From Ctenosaura bakeri (lineage: Eukaryota > Chordata > Lepidosauria > Squamata > Iguanidae): 64,000 nucleotides of DNA. Below are positions 1-12,497 of this stretch, piece after piece. Location: assembly GCA_948474755.1 (NCBI GenBank), contig CAOLHI010001831.1, positions 1 through 64,000 on the forward strand, read 5' to 3'. The position numbers and the translations under genes are program-made. Under the pieces are notes generated by a model. The model ran no database searches. It saw only the letters and a program-made list of their open reading frames with translations, and was not told the DNA's origin. Every line of letters starts with the position of its first letter. Positions within the stretch are counted from its first letter, which is position 1.

Positions 1-345
1 GATCCCTTTTTAGGAAAACTGGAAGTGCCATGGGGGAGAGAATCCATGAGTCTGTGAGACATGGTGAGAGAGCACCTGTTATACACTTCAAGGGGTGCTG
101 TAATTCAAAGGTGCTCCCCTCCAGGAAAGCCATTCTTAATGACCAGGGCTCTCTCTTTCCTTTGCTTTTTACAAGGTGTGTTTATTCTTTTTCGTTACCT
201 CAAGAAGCAATTTGTAATCGTATGGCAGAGAATGTTGTGTTGCAAAGCTAGGAGTTGCTTCAGCAGTTTGCTTTTGCTTGAATCTACTGGAAAGTACAAG
301 ACTTTGAACACCTCCTCTCTTCTCCTCTTCTCTTTCCTGCTGAGT
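1..345 (+). repeat. Low-copy duplicated segment, copy 1 (cut by window start)
   Basis: Nearly identical in order and wording to 20548-20890 and, more loosely, to 59666-59975. Shared landmarks are the GGAAAACTGGAAGTGCCATG start, the GTGAGAGAGCACCT stretch and the CTTTCCTGCTGAGTAA end. Similarity stops abruptly near 345, where the LINE sequence begins, so the LINE probably inserted here. Short ORFs of 73-96 codons occur in all copies but are not conserved in frame, so I do not call a gene. Confidence 0.75.
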
Positions 346-718
346 AACTGAAATAACAAATCTTGAAACAATAAGCTGATGTTAAGAAAAATAACTAACA
401 GCAGTTTTGAATAGTTCAGAAATATTGTCTAGAAGAAAGTGAAGGGGAACTAAGAGAGCTATATAGGGAGAACTTAAGAATAATAGTGTTGCATGTTATA
501 GATTGTCTTTCCTTCTGGCTTTGAAGGCTGAACATACACAGATAGCAGCTCACTTAAACTGATAAAAGTGGAAATCGTTCCCAGCTGCACAGTACAAATT
601 AATTAAGCTTGCTGCGATAAGGCAAGCAAGAGAACTTACAATTTATAGACAGTATAACAACACCACTTACTGGAGAAAAGGGACAATAGCTGAACAATTA
701 GACTACAATTAAACTAAA

Positions 719-1717
719 ATGGCATCAGGAACAAGAAAGGCCACTGTATCTGCTGCACAATCACAGTCTCAGACAGCAACAGTTAGAAAGCCATCACCGG
801 AGTAATCAAGAAAAATACCTGACCTTTCTTTACAAATACTTGAAGAGCTGAGGAACTTCAAGTATGAAATTCCTCATGAACTGAAAGATACAAGAGCAGA
901 AATCAAGACAGACCTAAAGAACGAATTGGAAACCTTTGGGAAAAAATTGGACAAAGTCTCCAAGCACATTACTATTATGAAAACAGATATAAAGAATCTA
1001 TAGATGAAAGTTAAACAGAGTCAATAACACAGCCAATCATAAAGACACAAGAATGTGAATCAATATCCATAATACAATTAGAACTTCAATACAAGGACAG
1101 ATGTTTAAAACTGAGGGGGCTCCCAGAAGAGTGAGATGAAATTATTTAAAAAGGAGTATTAAATGCACTTTTGCAGTACATGGATATAATTCAAGAAAAA
1201 CTGGAATCTGACATAGACCAAATTTTAGCGTAAATTGCTAGACTCTCCTGTTGAGATACCACCATCTAACTCATTTAAAGAATCAAATTTTGATGAGGAA
1301 GAGGCACTTTTGAAAACCTTTCAAGCCTTGCCAACAGTGCCACAAATTGAGATTATAAATATGTTAACTCTTTTGAGAGATACCTTACTCAGTATTCATG
1401 ATAGTGGGAAAATAGGAAAGTCAAAACTTAATGACCTGGAGTTAAATCTTGCTATATTCGAGAAAGAGAAAGATAGAGAAAAGGACTGGTTCCCTCAGGA
1501 TCCAAGAACCATGCATTGTACTGATGACTTGACTGTAACTAATTATAATAAGGACCCACCTGATCTGCCAGTGGCGGAAGATCATAAAAAAGACACAGAC
1601 ACAACTAGTAAGTCTGGGGCCGGAGGACCATCTGCGAGGGCAAGACTTTTTTTGAATAATGGATTGGTATTTTATGATGAAAATAAAATTCTGGCGAAGA
1701 TGGAAAAAACAGATTGA
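719..1717 (+). pseudogene. LINE ORF1-like protein remnant (coiled coil)
   Basis: From the ATG at 719 the frame reads a Ser/Gln-rich start, then a lysine/glutamate-rich heptad stretch typical of a coiled coil. Stops and a frameshift break it between about 800 and 1230. A piece resembling the L1 ORF1 RNA-binding core (LRGLPEE) is visible near 1107-1130. From 1235 the frame is open for 160 codons to a TGA at 1715. Downstream the same frame stays open into the endonuclease, so this TGA may be either a true ORF1 stop or a nonsense mutation in one long ORF. By analogy with LINE ORF1 proteins it would bind element RNA. It is not functional here. Confidence 0.6.
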
Positions 1718-4187
1718 CAATTAGGCAATAAGTGGAAGACCTTCCAACTGACTAATACATCTAGTTTCCACTGTTCTCCTCTTATTGTTCAAGCTACAAA
1801 TCCGCCTCCATCAAGAAAGCCTCAGAAAAATTCCCAGGTAAATTTTATATCCTGGAATATTGCTGGGTGGAATGCCAAATCTAAAGATGCTGAGTTCATT
1901 AACTTTCTGCAAGATTTTGACATAATAGCTATTCAAGAGACATGGTATCCATCAAATTTGGACTTAAATGGCTATGTCACCATGGATCTACCTGCTGTAT
2001 CCCTCAGGGGCAAAGGGAGACCCAAAGCGGGACTGGCCATTTTGATTTCTACTTCTCTCCAAGCTTGTAGTAGTCGTTTACCATACTGTGGTCAGATGGC
2101 CATGGCATGTTTAATCGATTTTAGCTTTGTATCTTTAGTGCTTGTCAATGTATATGTCCCTCCAATGGTTAGAAAAGAAGAAATTAACCAGGAGTGGGAG
2201 ACCCTAGAAAAATATATTGTTAATCTGGAAACACAATTCCCCGAAGCACATTTATGTGTAATGGGGGATTTTAATGCCAGGATTGGCCCCAATAATGCAA
2301 CACTTTTTTTACATCGAGACTGGCATTTTAGTGAATTGGAAGACTATGTTTTGGACTGCAAGAGACACTCTAAAGATGCAAAGATTAATTACGCTGGTAT
2401 AAACCTTGTCCAGATGATAGGACGTCTTGCTTTAAAAATAATTAACGGGAATCCACAATTTGAAACACATGGGGAATATACGTACATATCATCAACAGGC
2501 AGCAGTACAATTGACTATTTATTAGCCTCTAAATCTAGTCACAAATTTATAACAAAATTTAATGTACTAGATAGAATTGAAAGTGACCATCTTCCCCTTT
2601 CTTTTACTATTAGATTTCCTACCAGTATCCAGTTAAGACCTCATTACCAGCTGAACAGTTCAGTAGTAAAAGTCAGAAATAAAAGACTGAGGTGGTCTGA
2701 CAATATGAGTAGTAAAATCTCAAAAATTTTAAACTCATCCACATGTACTCATATTAAAAACTGCATCATTGAATCACAAGATGTTCAGCCAGTTCTGGAA
2801 AATTACTCATTGCTCCTTACAGTGTTGACTGCAACCCTGAAGAGCATGGAGAATAGACCCAGAATCTGCAGATATAATAGTACAGGCTTGGATAAAGAAT
2901 ATTTTGAGTTCAAAAATGCTTTAAGGAATTTGTACCATCAATATAGGAGGGATAATTGTCGAGTCTTGCCTGAAATTTATTATAACATAAAGAAACACTA
3001 CAAAAAATTGGTGATAAAGAAAAACAGAGAATTCAGACAAAAGCAATGGTCAGCATTAATTCATGCCTCTCTGCACAAAAACACCAGGCAATTCTGGGCT
3101 ATTGTTACAGGTATGCTAGGTAATATGGAGGGCTCACCACACTGTAATATACCCCCACATATATGGGAAAATTATTTCTCTATCTTATATAGAGGAAATG
3201 GGGAGCATGAGGCTGAAATATCAGAAATATCCTCATCCATTATGTCAAGCTTACTTGATGCTCCAGAACGGCCACCTGTGACCCAACATGAGATAAAATC
3301 TTTAATAACTGGACTCAGACCTGGTAAAGCCCCAGGCCCTGACCTAATTATGCCTGAATTGTTAAAAACTAACATCACATGGTGGACACCTCTACTGGCA
3401 ACCCTCTTGACGCATATCAATCGATCAGAGCAGTTACCAAATAGCTGGTCCCAAGCTATCATTATACCTATATATAAAAAAGGTCATAGGTCCAATCCAT
3501 CAGATTACAGACCCATCAGTCTATTGTCAGTAGTAGGCAAAATATATGGTCATTATCTTAACAACTGACTAATAGACTGGATAGAGGTTGAAGGTGTTAT
3601 CGGGAATGAGTAGGCAGGTTTTAGAAAGGGAAAGTCAGTTATTGATCACTGTATGGTTTTGAATCACCTGGCTGAGAAGTACTCTGGTACCCAGAATACT
3701 AACTTGCATGCCGCTTTTATAGACTTAAAATTGGCTTTCGATTCAATCTCTAGAAATAGACTCTGGGCCAAACTCTTTGCTTCCTCAATTGATAAAAGGC
3801 TTCTCTGGTTAATTATGAATTTATACAGAAATACTACAATTCAAGTAAGAACTGGCTTACAAGGCAATCTTACTAATCCTATTCCTACTGAAAGAGGCGT
3901 CCGCCAGGGATGCATCTTGGCACCCACACTATTCAACCTATATTTGAATGATCTAGCTGCACATGTTTCATCAGAAGCCTTTCACCCCCCAAAACTGGCT
4001 GCGGCAAACATTCCCTTACTCTTATATGCGGATGATGCGGTTCTCCTTTCCTATACCAAAGTTGGACTAAGACATCTGTTGAGAGCTTTTGCAAATTACT
4101 GTGAGGAAAATCAATTAAACATTAATTATAGCAAATCTAAAATTATGATTTTCTCTAAAAAGCAAACCACAACCAATTGGGTAATAC

Positions 4188-5122
4188 TGTCAGTGCCAGG
4201 CAGTGGTCAGGCAGAGGCAGGGGAGCTGGTTAGAGGTGCAGGCTTCTACACAGTCTTAACAGAAATAAACACAGGCTGTTAAAGTACATAAGGCAGGTTA
4301 CTTCAACAAGGCAAACAGGAGGACTGGTCTCAAGCACAGTCAGGAACAAGGCACGGACAGCAGGACCACAGTTGACTGACAGTTGTTGCTCCATGCCTTC
4401 CCCAGCCCGGCGCCTGCCTCAAATAGCCCTCCAAGCCAGGCACCGGCCAATCAGGCGTGGCCATGTGGCTGCCCTCCAAGACAGACGCCGGCCAATCAGG
4501 CGTGGCCATGTGGCTGAGGGCTCGCAGCTGTGCTGTGTCTCACAGCTGCGAGCTCTCTGCCCGTCGCCTCCTCTCCAGCAGGCGTCGAGACCGGCGAACA
4601 GCCTCCTTGGCCTGCCGCCGCTGCTGGAAAGGAGGAGGCGAGGCGAAGGCATCAGCCTCCTCCGGATCAGGGCCTCAGGCAGACTCCCAGGCCTCCCACG
4701 GATCGGGACCGTGGGTGGGCGGAGCCCCAGGAGCAGGCCCGGGCCCCACCCACCCTGGCAGGCCGGCCAACGTCGAGGGATCCGAGCCTGCAGCCTCGAG
4801 GTAAGTGGCTCCAGGCCCAGCAGCCTCTCCCGCGGCCGGCAGGCCCGCGCCGTCAGCCGCGGCGGCCTCCAGACAATGCCCGTCAGCCGCAGCGGCCTCC
4901 GCACAGGCCCTGTCGGCCTCTGCGGCCTCCGCACAGGCCCCATCAGCCGCAGCGGCCTCCGGGTAGACCCCGCCAGCCGCAGCGGCCTCCGCGCAGGCCC
5001 CGTCAACCGCAGCGGCCTCCGAGTAGGCCCCGTCGGCCGCGGCGGCCTCCGTGGCGTCCGCCGCCACTTCAGCGGTGGCCTCAGGGGCACCAACAGGCCC
5101 AGCCGGGCCCGTGCGCCTGACA
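4188..5122. mobile_element. Solo LTR, GC-rich, inside LINE ORF2
   Basis: The 935-bp element begins TGTCAG and ends CTGACA. It is flanked by the 5-bp direct repeat AATAC (4183-4187 and 5123-5127). LINE coding sequence stops just before it and resumes just after. A CCAAT-type box and a TATA-like CTATTTGAGG read on the minus strand (about 4390-4460), so the LTR is probably transcribed leftward. No internal retroviral sequence accompanies it. The family is not recognised. Confidence 0.8.
4850..5070. repeat. 30-bp GC-rich minisatellite within the solo LTR
   Basis: About seven tandem 30-bp units built on CAGCCGCAGCGGCCTCCG followed by a 12-base variable part. Because 30 is a multiple of three and no unit contains a stop, long ORFs (196-265 codons) run across it in several frames on both strands. 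They are artefacts. Confidence 0.9.
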
Positions 5123-6486
5123 AATACAGGGCAAGAAAATTGAGCAAGTTAAATGCTTTAAATATTTAGGCATTACTTTTCAAGCTTCTGGAGCTTGGAA
5201 ATTACATCAGGAAGCAGCTGTTCAGTCTGCAAATAATAGCAGTAAAGCCATCATCCATTTTTTTTACACGGAAGGAGGCCAGTTTATACCGGCAGCATGT
5301 AAGGTATTTCAAGCTAAGGTTTTACCTCAACTGCTATTTGGAATACCACTGTGGATTGCGGGTTTTTCTCCATCAGTAGAATCTGCGTTATCAACTTTTC
5401 TCAGGAAACTGTTTGGGGTACCAAATTGTGTACCATCAGCAGCACTTCATATAGAAGTGGGCTGCTCATCATTAGAGTGTACCACCTGGATATGGGCACT
5501 GGGATATTGGTTGAGACTCCTTTTTGCAGACCCGGGGACTAGCTATATTAGCTTTATAAAGAAAGACACATATAAAACAAAATTGCTTAAAGCTATTAAT
5601 GAAAAATTTCAGAGATTGGGTCTCTCAGACAGTTTCCTTCTTATACTCAATTTGCCCACAACAAAGTCAATTCTTGCACAAAGAATTAGGGACATCGACA
5701 TTCAATATTCCAATATGCAGCACGTACCACTTGTTCTCCTAGTAATTTAGGTTTGTCATCTGATCCAAATGTGGGGGCAACCTATTTAAAAAGTTTGAAT
5801 ATTCCAAAATATTGCTGGGCATTCAGCAAAGCCAGATTTAATGTAATTCCATCAGCCGTATTAGAGGGTCGGTTCCATCAAATTGATTATAATGAGCGTG
5901 TGTGTCCATGTGGAGCAGAAGTAGTAGACTCTCTATCACATGTCCTTTTTTCATGTAATTTCTATAAGGATAACAGATTAAAACTAATAACACCAATATT
6001 GAGTAAGTTTCCAGGAAGAACTCTGGATTGGTATCTGAGGTATCTTCTAAAAGATACTGAAAAAAAGGTAACAGAGGAAGTGGCAACGTTTATTTATTCT
6101 GCTATTAGAACTCGTAAAGTTATGTTACAATTGATAAATTGATTGGGGACAGCTAAAGAGTAACCTAGATATGAATTTCTTCTTGATGAGAGTCAAGTAA
6201 ATGAAAGGATGTCTTGTTAGGAAAGAATATTTACTATGTTATGGAAGAATGCTATTTGCTATTAAAGTGATATTTATTCTACTCTGTTTCTTAAAATTAT
6301 ACTAATAACTTTAATATGATTAAATACAGCTATAATTTTAGCATACCTTTTAATACATTACCATAAGTGCATATTATCTGTATGCACACTGTGTGGGATC
6401 CAAGGATTAATTTCTTCAGAAACAGTTATTCTGAAATAGCAGTACTTGGTTTCTCCAACTAAAAATTAATCTTTTTTTTACATATA

Positions 6487-6790
6487 CACGCACACACAAA
6501 TACACACACACACACACACAATGAGAAAAATACTAGATTGATGATAGAATTAGGCAAGAAATATGAAAATGTTCAAGGATCCTTAATTATGTAACTTAGG
6601 AAATAATCAATGACACTCAGGGGGAAGTTTTACTTTATTCTTTTTGATGTATTTGTATGCTTATTGCCTTTGGTTCCTTTTTTTCCCCTTTCTTCGTTTT
6701 TCTTATTTCTTTAAACTAAGAAAGTTTTATCATTGTTAACTCTTTTAAAATTTTGTATATGTATATACACACACACACACACACACATAT
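6487..6790. repeat. Two CA/AC microsatellites in AT-rich sequence
   Basis: CA-rich runs at about 6487-6520 and 6766-6788, the second preceded by alternating TATA. The surrounding 6250-6884 is AT-rich with no coding signal. It may include the 3' UTR of the preceding LINE. Confidence 0.85.
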
Positions 6791-7180
6791 ACAAAAATGT
6801 AATTTATATTTATTCTAGGATTCGTATAAACATTAAGATGGTAGTCAACATATATAAATCTAACTTTGTGCAATTTTTTCCTTTAAATTCTATTGAATGC
6901 GGGGGGAGGAGCCAACTACGATGGCAGAGAGAGGCTAAATATTCGACTCCCGGAACAGATGATTATAAAATAATTTCAGAAGCCTTTTTCAAAACAAAGA
7001 AAGAATGTGAGTAATTAATTGAATAATGTGGGAAAGAATGTAAGATAAGATAGTGGATTGGTTTCGATTCTTCTCCAACTGGAGGGAAAATAAAAGACTC
7101 TGTTTAAACTGCAAATAACTGTTGAAACGGACTGAAAGCAAAACAGTTTTTTTTTTCCCCCTTTGTGGTCCTTGAGATAT

Positions 7181-8291
7181 ATGCCGCCTAAAAAAAAGGT
7201 CTATAAACACCCTGTTTGGAAGCGACCTACAGCAACAGATAAAACATATAATCGTCTAGTTAGAGATTTTGAAAATATAAACTTAAACTCTAACGGAGAC
7301 GAAAAAGTCATTAAAATGGCGGCGAAGAAAGCTGCGAACGGAGCTAATGAAGAGATAAAAACTTTTATACACAAGCTTATTACAGAGTCTAATCAAGCTC
7401 TTGTTACTACAATAACATCTAATATAAGGGCAGAAATGGGGCAATTGCAGGAAAAAATCTCACAGGAGTTAAAAGCATTGGACCTTAAAGTGGATGATAT
7501 AAAAAAAACCCAAGGGAATCAGCAGACCAGACTAGCATAACATGATGGCAGGATTTCTTTGTTAGAGAGACAAATTATCCAGCTCCAAGACCAGAATAGA
7601 AGAAACAATGTGAGGATTCGTGGATTCGCAGAGCAGCCACAACAAAGTCAAAAATCCTTGAAAGAGGAAGTTTTAAAATGGCTAAAAAGCATTGTTCCTG
7701 AGATTTTATGGGAAGATTATGACATAGAGAGAATTCATCGTGTGTCAGCTGCAAGAAGAGGAATAATTCCCAGAGATATTATAATGAGAATTGCGAATTT
7801 CAACAAGAAAGATGATTTGATGAGAGCTGTTAGAAAGAATCCAGGAATATTGAAGTATCGAGATAACACAGTGGAAATTTATAATGACTTATGCCGCGAA
7901 ACAATAAATTGGAGAAGGGAAATGAAACCCTGCATCATAGTTCTACAGAGAGTTGGGATAAGATACAGTTGGGGATATCCCATCTTTCTGAAATTCCAAT
8001 ATGCTGGCAAATACCACAGAATAAATTCTCTTGAACAAGGATTGCAACTCCTGAGAGAACTGAAACTGATCCAGCAAGAGGAAAAGGAAGAGGAAGGTGC
8101 GGTTGGAGGAGCGGAAGAAGGAGCAGTGGGAGGAGCAACTGAAGAAGGAGCAGCGGGAGGAGCAACAGGAGGAGCAAAGAAGAAGACTTCGGGAGATAAA
8201 CGAAAGGACAGAGGCTGAGGAGGACTGGAAAAAACAATATGATATAACAGAAGAAGAAGAAAGAGAACTTCATAGAGTAGGAGAAGGGTAG
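7181..8291 (+). pseudogene. L1 ORF1 (RNA-binding nucleic acid chaperone), one stop and one frameshift
   Basis: The start MPPKKKVYKH at 7181 is chosen over an ATG six codons upstream because the basic run is the usual L1 ORF1 opening. Domains: basic N-terminus, a long coiled coil (about 7340-7620), an RRM core with NNVRIRGF (about 7603), and the C-terminal domain with the IERIHRV and RDIIMRI motifs (about 7720-7790). A single in-frame TAA lies at 7538-7540, with the same frame resuming. Near 8095 the reading shifts by one. The original frame turns into Gly/Ala-rich sequence ending at 8218, while the other frame continues a Glu/Lys/Arg-rich helix to 8291, which I take as the real C-terminus. 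Confidence 0.87.
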
Positions 8292-8539
8292 ATGACTACT
8301 GAGTAAAATATATTCTTATAGATTATAAATGCATAGAGATAGATTTATATATATATAAAGCAAGAGGGTAGAGAGAGGGAAGGGAGGAGGAAGAGAGGGA
8401 AAAAAAATATGGGAAAGAAAATAAATCGGGAGAGGGTATTGGTCTCTATGCCGGGAGTTGGCATACCTTCACCCCCCCCAGGACCATGGCTGGTCGTTTC
8501 CAAGGCAGAAGTGCTTTGGAGGAAGAGGGGGGGAGAAAT

Positions 8540-8622
8540 GTTTGTGTGGGGAGGGGAGGGGAGGGCGGGAAGGGGGAGGGGAGTGGGAGGGGGGAAGGGA
8601 AGGGGAAGGGGAGCACCATCAC
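8540..8622 (+). other. G-run tract between L1 ORF1 and ORF2
   Basis: At least ten runs of three to six G, separated by single A or short AA/AT spacers, on the coding strand. This fits a G-quadruplex-forming RNA or DNA. It sits in the roughly 380-bp inter-ORF spacer, an unusual place because L1 quadruplex tracts are better known from 3' UTRs. Confidence 0.7.
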
Positions 8623-8670
8623 ATTAAAGAGCCAATGGGGAGTGGAATTAGAAAATTCAAAATATGAAAA

Positions 8671-11600
8671 ATGGAGAATAGATTGAGAATATCAACATTG
8701 AATGTGAAAGGTATGGGGTCAATAATAAAGAGAAAAAGGATAGAATCGATATTAAAAAAAGATAAGGCCGATATAATTTTTTTACAAGAAACACATGGAA
8801 AAAGAGATAAAAAAAATGAGCTTAGATTGAACTGGGTAGCCATTTATGAGGAAGCATTTGGTACATCCAAATCAAGAGGAGTTGCAATAATAATTTCCAA
8901 AAGATGCAATTTCATTGTAACAAGTGTGGAGTTAGATGAAAAAGGTAGATATGTAATTATACAAGGTGAAATAGATGGAGAAACATATGGTATAATGAAT
9001 ATTTACGCACCTTTAATGAAAAGCAAAAAGAGTTTTATGAAGAAATATTTAATAAGATCAAAAAAATGAAAGGAGACTATACAATAATCGCAGGTGATTT
9101 TAATATGGTGATGGATAGATGGAAAGATAAATCAGATCCATCAATTAGAGATAGATACAATAATATAACAATTTTGAATAAATTAGTGAGTAGAAATGAA
9201 CTGATAGATGTTTGGAGGCTAATAAAGGGTGAAGAAAAAAGAAATATACGTATTATTCATCAGTTCATAAAAATTACTCAAGAATAGATTATATTTTTGT
9301 TTCAAAGAATATGATACCTAGATTAATAAATACAGAAATTGAAACAATAAAAGTGACAGATCATGCTCTGATGAACTTGGATATAACTATGAAAAGGAAT
9401 TATAGAGAAGCAAAAAGGTGGAGACTGGATACTAAGTTATTTAATTATAAGGAGATAGTAAATAAAATAGAGAAGGAGTGGCAAGAAATTTGGGATATAA
9501 ACAATAAGGAAGTAACACAAGATGTATTGTGGGATACAATAAGGCAGTGGTAAGAGGATTATGCATTAAAGAATCAAGCAAATTAAAGAGACAATTAGGA
9601 GAAAAAAAATTAAAATTAGAAAAAGAAATAAAGGAACTAGAGAATGATTATATAATAGATAGAACTAAACAGAAATTAATAATATTACAAGCAAAAAGAG
9701 ATGAATTAGAAAAGATAGAAATGGACGAAGTTCAGAAAAATCTAATATACTTGGAAAGGGAATACTTTGAATATAGTAATAAAAATTCTAAAATGCTGGC
9801 TAAATCAGTACAATAAAAAAAAACTAGAAATATGATTGGCGTAGTTAAAGATAAATTTGGTAAAGAAAAAAGGTTGATGAAAGAGAAATTAAAAATATTT
9901 GAGGAATTTTTTCGAGAATTGTATTCAGCAGAAGATAAATCTTTAGAGAACATAGAGGAGTATATTAATGAAAATTGGAAAGTAAGATTAACAGAACAAG
10001 ATAAAGGATTGATGGAAGAAATGATATCAGAAGAGGAAATAGAAGAAGTAATAAATAATTTAAAAGGAGGAAAATCACCAGGATTGGATGATAGGTCCAG
10101 AATATTATAAAACATTTAAAAAAGGTCTAATTCCTAAACTAAAAGTGTTATATAATAGTATATTGAGGGGGTAAAAAATTCCATTATCATGGAAGCAGTC
10201 ACTAATAATATTAATTTTAAAACCAAATGGATCCTATGGATCCAGGTTCTTATAGACCAATATCTTTAATAAATCAAGATGCAAAAATCTTGACAGCAAT
10301 AATGGCGAAGAGGTTAAATAAATTTATTTATAAGTATATACATAAAGATCAATGTGGTTTTATTCAAGGAAGACAGATGGCAAATTTAATAGGGAAAACG
10401 ATAAATAAAATAAATATAATGGACAGAGATAAACAAAAAGCTGGAATTTTAGCCCTAGATATATTTAAAGCCTTTGATTGTGTGGAATGGCCGGCATTAA
10501 AAACAATTTTAAATAAAATAGGATTAGGAGAGAGATTTAAAGGGTTAATAAATCAATTGTATTCACATAATACATCTGTAGTGATGGTAAATGATGGATT
10601 TACAGAACAGATTCAAATAACAAGAGGAACGGACAAGGATGTCCATTATCTCCAGTTTTATTTGCAATAGTTATAGAAATGTTAGCGAATGTGATAAGAA
10701 ATGATGAGAATTTGGAAGGAATTGGAGTTAAGGAAAAAAATAAAATAAGCTTATTTGCAGATGACACATTGTTGACAATTAAGGATCCAATTGAAAAGAT
10801 AGATAGGATAGATAAACATTTAATAGAGTTTGGGGAGAAACGGGATTTGAAATAAATTGGGCCAAATCAGAAATAATGTTATTTAATTATACTAAAGAAG
10901 AAGTACAAAAATTTATAAGTAGTAAAAAATTTTTAAAATAAAAGAATCAATTAAATATTTAGGAATAGAGATTACAAAAAATTTACAAGAATTACAGGAA
11001 AAAAATTTCAAGAAATTAAGATTAGAAACAAAAAGGAAATTAGAGGACTACAAAAATATAAAGCTATCGTGGTTTGGTAGAATAGCAGTGGTAAAAATGA
11101 AAATTTTACCTAAAATTAACTTTTTGTTTAGAATGCTACCAATAAAAATATCAGAGGAAGAATTAAAGGAGTGGCAAAAGATATTAAATAATTTTTGTAA
11201 TGGAAATAAAAAATCGAGGATTAACAAGAAATATTGGTATAAAAGTCAAAAAGAAGGTGGCCTGGGACTTCCAAATTTAAAATGGTATTATTATGCAAAT
11301 CAATTGAGATATATCATAGAGGGGGTTTCAGGAAAGGGTGATTTAGATTGGTTAGAGATAGAAGATATGAATATTGAGACAAAATTAGAAAATATATTTT
11401 TTAGGAATTTTTCAAAGAAAGAAATGGAGAAGATAGAAAATCCTTTTATAAAAAATATAATAGAAATATGGAAAAAAAATAAAAGAAAATTAATACCGAA
11501 TGTATCAATATTAACTCCGATAGTGATGATGGAAAAATTTCCAATAAATTTAAGAGAAATAATAGAGAAAGAAATAAAAAAACAAAAAATTTATAGATTA

Positions 11601-12497
11601 AAAGAATGGATGAAAATAATGATAAATAAAGATAGAATGAAAGAGAGATTGCAGGAAACTAAAATATCCTGGTTTAATTATATACAATTAGAGCAATGGA
11701 CAAAGAGTATGAAAAGATATGTTAAGGATTTTAAAGAATATACTAAATTTGAACAAATTATTATTCAAAGAGAAAATATGCAAGAAAATGAAATACTAAA
11801 AGGTATTACAAGTGAAATATATAAAATATTAGCAAAAGAACAAGAAGAGGATTTTCTTAGAAAAATATGGGAGGAAGAGATAGTACAAAATATAGATATA
11901 CAAGAATGGAGAAAAATTTGGAAACAACGTCATTTAAAAAAATTATCAATAAGAATAAAAGAGAATTATTATAAATTAGTGTGGAAATGGTACTTGACTC
12001 CAGTGAAATTAAATCAAATAGATGAGAAATATTCAAGATTATGTTGGAGAGGATGTCAAGAAATTGGTACATATATGCATATGTGGTGGAATTGCAATAA
12101 GATAATGGAGTTTTGGCAAAAGGTTTTTAAAGAGATAAAAGAGATTATAGGAGCAGATATACCAGTATGTCCAAATATTGCATTGTTATCTATATATGAT
12201 AAGGTTGAGTGTACTCAAGTAAAGAAAGAATTAATAACAAATTTGTTAACTGCAGCGAGATTAATAATAGCAAAAAAATGGAAAGCAAATGAAAAATTTC
12301 AAATAGAGGAATGGTATAACGAAGTGTGGAAAATCGCAATTAATGATAAACTAACATGTAGAATTAGATTTATGAAAGGTTTGGTTAAAGGGAATGATTT
12401 TGAAGAAATTTGGAAAATATTTTTGGATAAAGTTCTGAAAAGAGATAGTAATACTACCCTGTCAAAAGAAGAATGGCAATTTTGGAAAGTGGATTAA
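8671..12497 (+). pseudogene. L1 ORF2: endonuclease and reverse transcriptase, many frameshifts
   Basis: The ORF opens with MENRLRISTLNVKGMGS and has the endonuclease motifs LQETHGK (about 8785), AGDFNMVMD (about 9091) and TDHALMNLD (about 9356). The RT follows: SYRPISLIN (about 10250), ILALDIFKAFD (motif A, about 10447), CPLSPVLFAI (read in a shifted frame, about 10641) and LFADDTLL (catalytic motif C, about 10751). The C-terminal part is a continuous 469-codon block (11088-12497) ending in the L1-type knuckle CWRGC-x(7)-H-x(4)-C (about 12041-12097). At least six frame changes between 9060 and 11090 kill the enzyme. Several lie in A-runs. Confidence 0.92.

Larger units (their letters stand above)
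1721..6142 (+). pseudogene. LINE ORF2: endonuclease + reverse transcriptase, broken
   Basis: It would encode the nicking and target-primed reverse transcription enzyme of the LINE. Endonuclease signs are SWNIAGW (about 1850), IQETW (about 1932), MGDFNARIG (about 2263-2288) and SDHLPLSF (about 2582). RT signs are GKAPGPDLIMPELL (about 3326), DYRPISLLS (about 3503), AAFIDLKLAFDS (motif A, about 3712), ERGVRQGCILAP (about 3891) and YADDAVLL (catalytic motif C, 4024-4047). A C-terminal CPC-x(10)-H-x(5)-C knuckle lies near 5908-5963. In-frame stops at 3566-3568 and 3611-3613 separate two blocks of 536 and 209 codons in the same frame. A solo LTR then interrupts the gene at 4188-5122 and further frameshifts follow. 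The N-terminal half is unusually well kept. Confidence 0.85.
346..6250 (+). mobile_element. Near full-length, decayed LINE (Ingi/Vingi- or RTE-like)
   Basis: A non-LTR retrotransposon with a coiled-coil ORF1-like region, an apurinic endonuclease, a reverse transcriptase and a C-terminal Cys/His segment. It inserted into the duplicated segment at about 345. The right end is not sharp, and AT-rich sequence to about 6890 may be its 3' UTR or flank. It carries a later solo LTR at 4188-5122. The clade is uncertain: the EN-RT wording recalls the Vingi elements described from lizards, but only an RT tree would settle it. Confidence 0.8.

Noticed and set aside
30..251. 73-codon ORF repeated at 20577 and 59698 as a conserved small gene
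   Set aside because: The frame is similar only because the DNA is duplicated. Indels and changed ends among the three copies show no protein-level constraint.
4372..5169. 265- and 242-codon ORFs on opposite strands
   Set aside because: They span a 30-bp tandem repeat inside an LTR. The composition (Arg/Pro/Gly or Ala) follows the repeat and no domain is present.
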